DNA from: Gordonibacter pamelaeae
GTDB lineage: Bacteria > Actinomycetota > Coriobacteriia > Coriobacteriales > Eggerthellaceae
Reading direction: 5' to 3' (one strand)
DNA length: 64,000 nt
NCBI RefSeq assembly: GCF_042665095.1
Contig: NZ_JBHTBV010000014.1
Part shown: positions 60,671-64,000 of the stretch, in pieces
Numbering within the stretch: the first letter of the stretch is position 1
Layout of the letters: each line of letters begins with the position of its first letter
Notes under the pieces: generated by a model
Database searches by the model: none
What the model saw: only the letters and a program-made list of their open reading frames with translations
Told to the model about the DNA's origin: nothing
Program-made: the position numbers and the translations under genes

Positions 60671-61507
60671 ATGATCTTCCAGCAGCTTGAAAGCGCCCTC
60701 GCCCAGCTCCAGGAGGCGCGTGCGCGCTACGGGTTCGAGCTCGAGGAGATGCCCGACGGCAAGCTCGTCCATGTGAAGGCGGCCGACGGCGAGCGCTACT
60801 ACGTTGAGGTGCGCGATGGCGAGCGCGCCGTGCGGCGCGGCATCACGCGGCGGCCGGAGCTCGTGGCGACCTACGCGCGCAAGGAGTACCTGCGCAAGGC
60901 CTTGGCCGTCATCGACCACGACGTGCGCACGCTCGAGCGCGCCGTGCGCCGCTACAGGCGCTTCGACCCCGAGGAAGTGGTGGGAAGCCTGTCCTCGGCT
61001 TACCGGGACCTGCCCCTCGACGCGTTCTACCATCCCCTTGTGGACATGGTGGCCCTCTCCCTCGACGCGACCGACGAGCAGCGCATCGCCTCCCATGCGC
61101 AATGGGGCATCCAGGAGCTCGAGCCGAGCGGCTACCTGTCCGAGGGCCGCACCCTGCGCACGTCGCGGGGCGAGCGCATGCGTTCGAAAGCCGGGGTCCT
61201 CATCGCCGAGACGCTCTACAGCTACGGGATCCCCTTCCGCTACGAGCAGGAGCTCCAGGTGGGCCACATGACCTTCCATCCCGACTTCACGTTCGAGGGC
61301 GCGGGCGGCAAGGAGTTCTACCTGGAATTCTGCGGTATGATGGACGACCCGGCCTACGTCGAGAGCCACAAGCGCAAGCGCAGTGCCTACGAGGCGGCGG
61401 GCATCGTGGAATGGCGCAACATCATCTACCTCTATGCGAGCGGGAACGATATGGACATGATGCGCGTCGACAGCGTCGTGCGCACCCTTGTCGTCCCCTG
61501 GCTTTGA
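60671..61507 (+). CDS. Probable PD-(D/E)XK-fold protein of unknown function
   Basis: 278 residues. The N-terminal half has a helical region (LESALAQLQEARARYGFELE) and is unfamiliar. The C-terminal half from about 170 looks like the restriction-endonuclease fold: RSKAGVLIAETLYSYGIPF supplies a conserved Glu180, FHPDFTF supplies Asp205, and YLEFCGMMDDPAYV has Glu219 two residues before Cys where a Lys is usual; KRKRSAYEAAGI completes the family pattern. Asp205-Glu219 could bind a metal. ATG 60671 follows GAGAAAGGGG. An inverted pair of dispersed repeats sits directly upstream. It is 5 bp from the convergent SulP gene. A nuclease role is inferred, not shown. Confidence 0.78.
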   Translation: MIFQQLESALAQLQEARARYGFELEEMPDGKLVHVKAADGERYYVEVRDGERAVRRGITRRPELVATYARKEYLRKALAVIDHDVRTLERAVRRYRRFDPEEVVGSLSSAYRDLPLDAFYHPLVDMVALSLDATDEQRIASHAQWGIQELEPSGYLSEGRTLRTSRGERMRSKAGVLIAETLYSYGIPFRYEQELQVGHMTFHPDFTFEGAGGKEFYLEFCGMMDDPAYVESHKRKRSAYEAAGIVEWRNIIYLYASGNDMDMMRVDSVVRTLVVPWL

Positions 61508-61512
61508 GCCGC

Positions 61513-63189
61513 CTACGCCGCCTTCCTCTCCTCGCCCAGAAGCTCGCGCGCGTAGGCTATGGCATCGTCGATGTTGGCGCGGAAGTGGTCCTCGCCCACG
61601 AGGTCCACGAAGCCTGCGCGGCGCATGGTCTTCATCGGTTGCTCGTTCGCGTGCGAGAAGATGAGGCTGACGCCGTTCTCGCGGCAGTACTCGTAGAGGT
61701 TCTCGAGCGCGTTCATGCCCGTCGAGTCGAGCGAGGGCACGCCGCGCATGCGGATGATCAGGTACTTCGTGAACTCCTTGACCGAGATGTCGGAGATGCG
61801 GTCCGACATGCCGAAGAACATGGGGCCGTTGATCTCGTACACGCGCACGCTCGCGGGCAGCTCGCGCAGGTGCGTGACCTCCGAGTCCTCGTCGCAGTAG
61901 TACTTCCAGCCGCGCACCTCGGTCTCCTCGCTCACGGTCTTCATGAACAGGACGACCGTGATCAGCATGCCCACGCCTATGGCCACCACCAGGTCGAACA
62001 CGACGGTGAGCGCGAAGGTGAGCAGCAGCGTGGCCACCGCGCCGCGCGAGGCCGTCCTGCACAGGTGCACGAAGTTGCGCCAGCCCGACATGTTGTAGGC
62101 CACGTGCAGCAGGATGGCCGCGATGGTGGGCATGGGGATGAGCGCGGCGTAGGGCATGAAGAACACCAGGACGGCGAGCAGCACGAGCGCGTGGGTCATG
62201 CCGGCCACGGGGGTGCGGCCGCCGTTCTTGACGTTCGCCGCGGTGCGGGCGATGGCGCCGGTGGCGGGGATGCCGCCGAACAGCGCCGAGCCGATGTTGC
62301 CCACGCCCTGCGCCACCAGCTCCATGTTGCTGCGGTGGTGCGAGCTGATCATGCTGTCGGCCACGACGCAGGACAGAAGCGACTCGATGGCCGCCAGGAT
62401 GGCGATGGTGATGCCGTTCGGCAGCTGGTCGCTTAGCAGCTCAACGCTTAGCTGGGGAACGTGGAGCGCGGGCAGGCTGCTGCTGATGGTGTACAGGTCG
62501 CCGATGGTGCTTGCCTGCATGCCAAGGCCGCTCACCATGGCGACGCCCGCGACGAGCGCCACCAGTGACCCGGGGATGCGCGCGCTCACCTTGGGCCACA
62601 CGAAGAGGATGGCCAGGCACACCGCGCCCACGGCGAGGGCCTGCCAGTTCGCCGTGCCGATGTTCTGGGCGACGGCCTGCAGCTTGTCCATGGTCTCGAC
62701 GGTGGGGGTGCCGGCGGGGAATGCCAGGCCGGCGAAATCCTTCACCTGGCCGATGACGAGGGTCACGGCGATGCCCGCCGTGAAGCCCGTGGTGATGGTG
62801 TAGGGGACGAAGCGGATGAGGGACCCCAGCTTGAAGAAGCCCATCAGCATGAGCAGCACGCCGGCGATGATAGTGGCCGCGACCAGGCCGTCTACGCCGT
62901 CGGTTGCCACGATGCCCGCCACGATGGTGGCGAACGCCGCCGTGGGCCCCGAGATCTGCACGCGGCTGCCGCCGAGGAAGGCGATGAGGAACCCGGCGAC
63001 GATGGCCGTGTAGAGCCCCTGCTCGGGGCTCACGCCCGACGCGATGGCGAGCGCGATGGACAGGGGCAGCGCCACCACGGCCACCATGACGCCCGACACG
63101 AGGTCCTTGGGCAGCTGCCGCTTGAGCTCTTCTTTGCTGGAGTGCTTGATGATGCTGAAAAGTATCGGTTTGATCTTGTCGCGTTGCAT
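61513..63189 (-). CDS. SulP-family anion transporter with STAS domain
   Basis: 558 residues. Ten to twelve membrane segments cover residues 25-430, including ALPLSIALAIASGVSPEQGL, GGSRVQISGPTAAF and IPATGAIARTAANVKNGGRT, the standard SulP/SLC26 strings. A cytoplasmic STAS domain (about 450-545) carries VRVYEINGPMFFGMSDRI and RGVPSLDSTGMNALENL. SulP proteins move bicarbonate, sulfate or other anions; the substrate cannot be told here. ATG 63189 follows AGAGCAGGAC. The only promoter I see lies 130 bp upstream and is separated from the gene by an intrinsic terminator, so expression may be controlled by attenuation. Confidence 0.95.
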   Translation of the reverse strand: MQRDKIKPILFSIIKHSSKEELKRQLPKDLVSGVMVAVVALPLSIALAIASGVSPEQGLYTAIVAGFLIAFLGGSRVQISGPTAAFATIVAGIVATDGVDGLVAATIIAGVLLMLMGFFKLGSLIRFVPYTITTGFTAGIAVTLVIGQVKDFAGLAFPAGTPTVETMDKLQAVAQNIGTANWQALAVGAVCLAILFVWPKVSARIPGSLVALVAGVAMVSGLGMQASTIGDLYTISSSLPALHVPQLSVELLSDQLPNGITIAILAAIESLLSCVVADSMISSHHRSNMELVAQGVGNIGSALFGGIPATGAIARTAANVKNGGRTPVAGMTHALVLLAVLVFFMPYAALIPMPTIAAILLHVAYNMSGWRNFVHLCRTASRGAVATLLLTFALTVVFDLVVAIGVGMLITVVLFMKTVSEETEVRGWKYYCDEDSEVTHLRELPASVRVYEINGPMFFGMSDRISDISVKEFTKYLIIRMRGVPSLDSTGMNALENLYEYCRENGVSLIFSHANEQPMKTMRRAGFVDLVGEDHFRANIDDAIAYARELLGEERKAA

Positions 63190-63228
63190 GTCCTGCTCTT
63201 CTGGTCATAGGTCCGCCCAGCGCGCGCG

Positions 63229-63268
63229 AAAAAGCGCTCCGTCCAGGTTGGAGGCCCGGACGGAGCGC
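63229..63268 (-). terminator. Intrinsic terminator between the GGDEF and SulP genes
   Basis: On the minus strand GCGCTCCGTCC pairs with GGACGGAGCGC and is followed by TTTTT. It lies 40 bases before the SulP start and downstream of a TATAAT box, so it could be a SulP leader attenuator or simply end the upstream transcript. Confidence 0.85.
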
Positions 63269-63317
63269 GAGCGAATTCTATACGGTTGGATGCGGTGTGT
63301 ACGGTCGTTTCGCACCC

Positions 63318-63323
63318 ATTATA
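63318..63323 (-). promoter_or_regulatory. -10 box (TATAAT) upstream of the SulP gene
   Basis: Minus-strand TATAAT about 130 bases before the SulP start. A TTGTAA lies 19 bases further up as a possible -35. The gap 63190-63414 otherwise contains only the terminator. Confidence 0.5.
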
Positions 63324-63414
63324 CCGCTGGATAACAGGTAGGTTACAAAATGAGCAGAAATATAGACTTCGCCAAGAGGGGCGCCTACAGCAGCCTGGCG
63401 CGTCGCAGTCCTTC

Positions 63415-64000
63415 TCAGGGGGTCCTCGTGTAGGAGTAGTGGTCCTTGCTGCCCCTCTTGATGCGGTACATGGCCTGGTCGGCGCCGGTGAGCAGGCTGT
63501 CTTCGTCCTGGCTGTCGCGGGGGAACAGGCTCACGCCGATGCTCGCGGTCAGGTGGACGGTGACGTTCTCGTCCAGGGGGAAGGGCCTCCTTATCTCGCC
63601 AAGGATACGCTCGCAGGCTTGCTCCACCGCCTCGTCGTCCTCGATGTCGGGCAACAGCAGGACGAACTCGTCGCCGCCCATGCGGGACACGGTGTCGATG
63701 TTGCGCACGGATCGCCGCAGCCGCCTCGCCGACTCCTCGAGCACCGCGTCGCCCTTCTCGTGCCCGTAGGTGTCGTTCACTTCCTTGAACCCGTCCAGAT
63801 CCAGGTAGAGCACCGCGAGCATCCTCTTGCCCGCTTCGGCCTCCCGCAGTGAGCGCGAGAATATCTGCTGGAACAGCCGGCGGTTGGGGAGTCCGGTCAG
63901 CGCGTCGTAGTTCGCCAGGTAGGCAAGCTTCTCCTCGGCCTCCCGGCGCACCTTGATCTCCTCGCGGAGCGCCTTGGTGCGCTCGTCCACCAGGAACCGC
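63415..64000 (-). CDS. GGDEF-domain diguanylate cyclase (5' part outside the window)
   Basis: The last 195 codons are present; the frame is open to the window edge, so the N-terminal sensor is not seen. A helical linker (EEIKVRREAEEKLAYLANYD) leads into GGDEF: DALTGLPNRRLFQQIF, YLDLDGFKEVNDTYGHEKGD, the full motif in RMGGDEFVLLLPD, and SIGVSLFPRD. All catalytic residues are intact, so it should make cyclic di-GMP from GTP. No EAL domain follows. It is the second cyclic-di-GMP gene within 10 kb. Confidence 0.93.
   Translation of the reverse strand, partial: RFLVDERTKALREEIKVRREAEEKLAYLANYDALTGLPNRRLFQQIFSRSLREAEAGKRMLAVLYLDLDGFKEVNDTYGHEKGDAVLEESARRLRRSVRNIDTVSRMGGDEFVLLLPDIEDDEAVEQACERILGEIRRPFPLDENVTVHLTASIGVSLFPRDSQDEDSLLTGADQAMYRIKRGSKDHYSYTRTP

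Overview
The window is high-GC DNA from a Gram-positive bacterium and fits an Eggerthellaceae-type actinobacterium (Eggerthella or Gordonibacter like). This is inferred from overall coding style, the lipoprotein and Tat/cell-wall-anchored proteins, an aconitase plus a eukaryotic-type NADP-isocitrate dehydrogenase, tandem YhgE/Pip proteins and many two-component sensors. I could not run a database search, so the genus is a judgement. No rRNA, tRNA, CRISPR array or intact transposase was found.

Left third (1-24 kb), mostly core functions: a HEAT-repeat protein, aconitase (acnA), a large membrane protein of unknown function, an L10-leader-controlled rplJ-rplL operon that ends in a terminator instead of running into rpoB, a DUF4013 membrane protein, a small membrane protein carrying a ParB-like N-terminal motif, an MGMT-type DNA repair protein, a rhomboid protease, a ~1,400-residue Tat/cell-wall surface protein whose start is broken in this sequence, a Ski2-like helicase, a tightly overlapped ECF sigma factor/ABC transporter operon, and icd.

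Middle (24-47 kb): a solute-binding lipoprotein paired with a double-Cache/MscS channel fusion, two tandem YhgE/Pip proteins followed by an ABC exporter, an FAD-Rieske oxidoreductase, a Y-family polymerase under a LexA-like box with a frameshifted YolD-like partner, a DUF4143 ATPase with a palindromic low-GC promoter region, a UvrA paralogue, a VanZ-RDD protein, a decayed DUF3800 gene next to a MITE-like element, and tex. Gene remnants and dispersed inverted repeats concentrate at 35-45 kb, which marks that stretch as accessory and unstable.

Right third (47-64 kb), dominated by signalling: an HxlR regulator divergent from a TIGR04076 gene, an ArsC-like protein without the active-site cysteine, then a four-gene minus-strand operon of HPt protein, REC-HD-GYP-PAS-GGDEF regulator, hybrid kinase, and a lipoprotein joining a sugar-type binding domain to a 5'-nucleotidase C-terminal domain. 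Next come class III fructose-bisphosphatase, a second hybrid kinase, a PD-(D/E)XK-like nuclease candidate with a repeat pair at its promoter, a SulP/STAS anion transporter and a partial GGDEF protein.

The strongest candidates for undescribed biology are the binding-protein/Cache-MscS pair (24.2-28.1 kb), the phosphorelay/c-di-GMP operon with its hybrid lipoprotein (49.2-55.6 kb), and a four-copy ~42-bp inverted repeat (TACGGTAAT...ATTACCG) found as two similarly spaced pairs, one directly in front of the nuclease-like gene.
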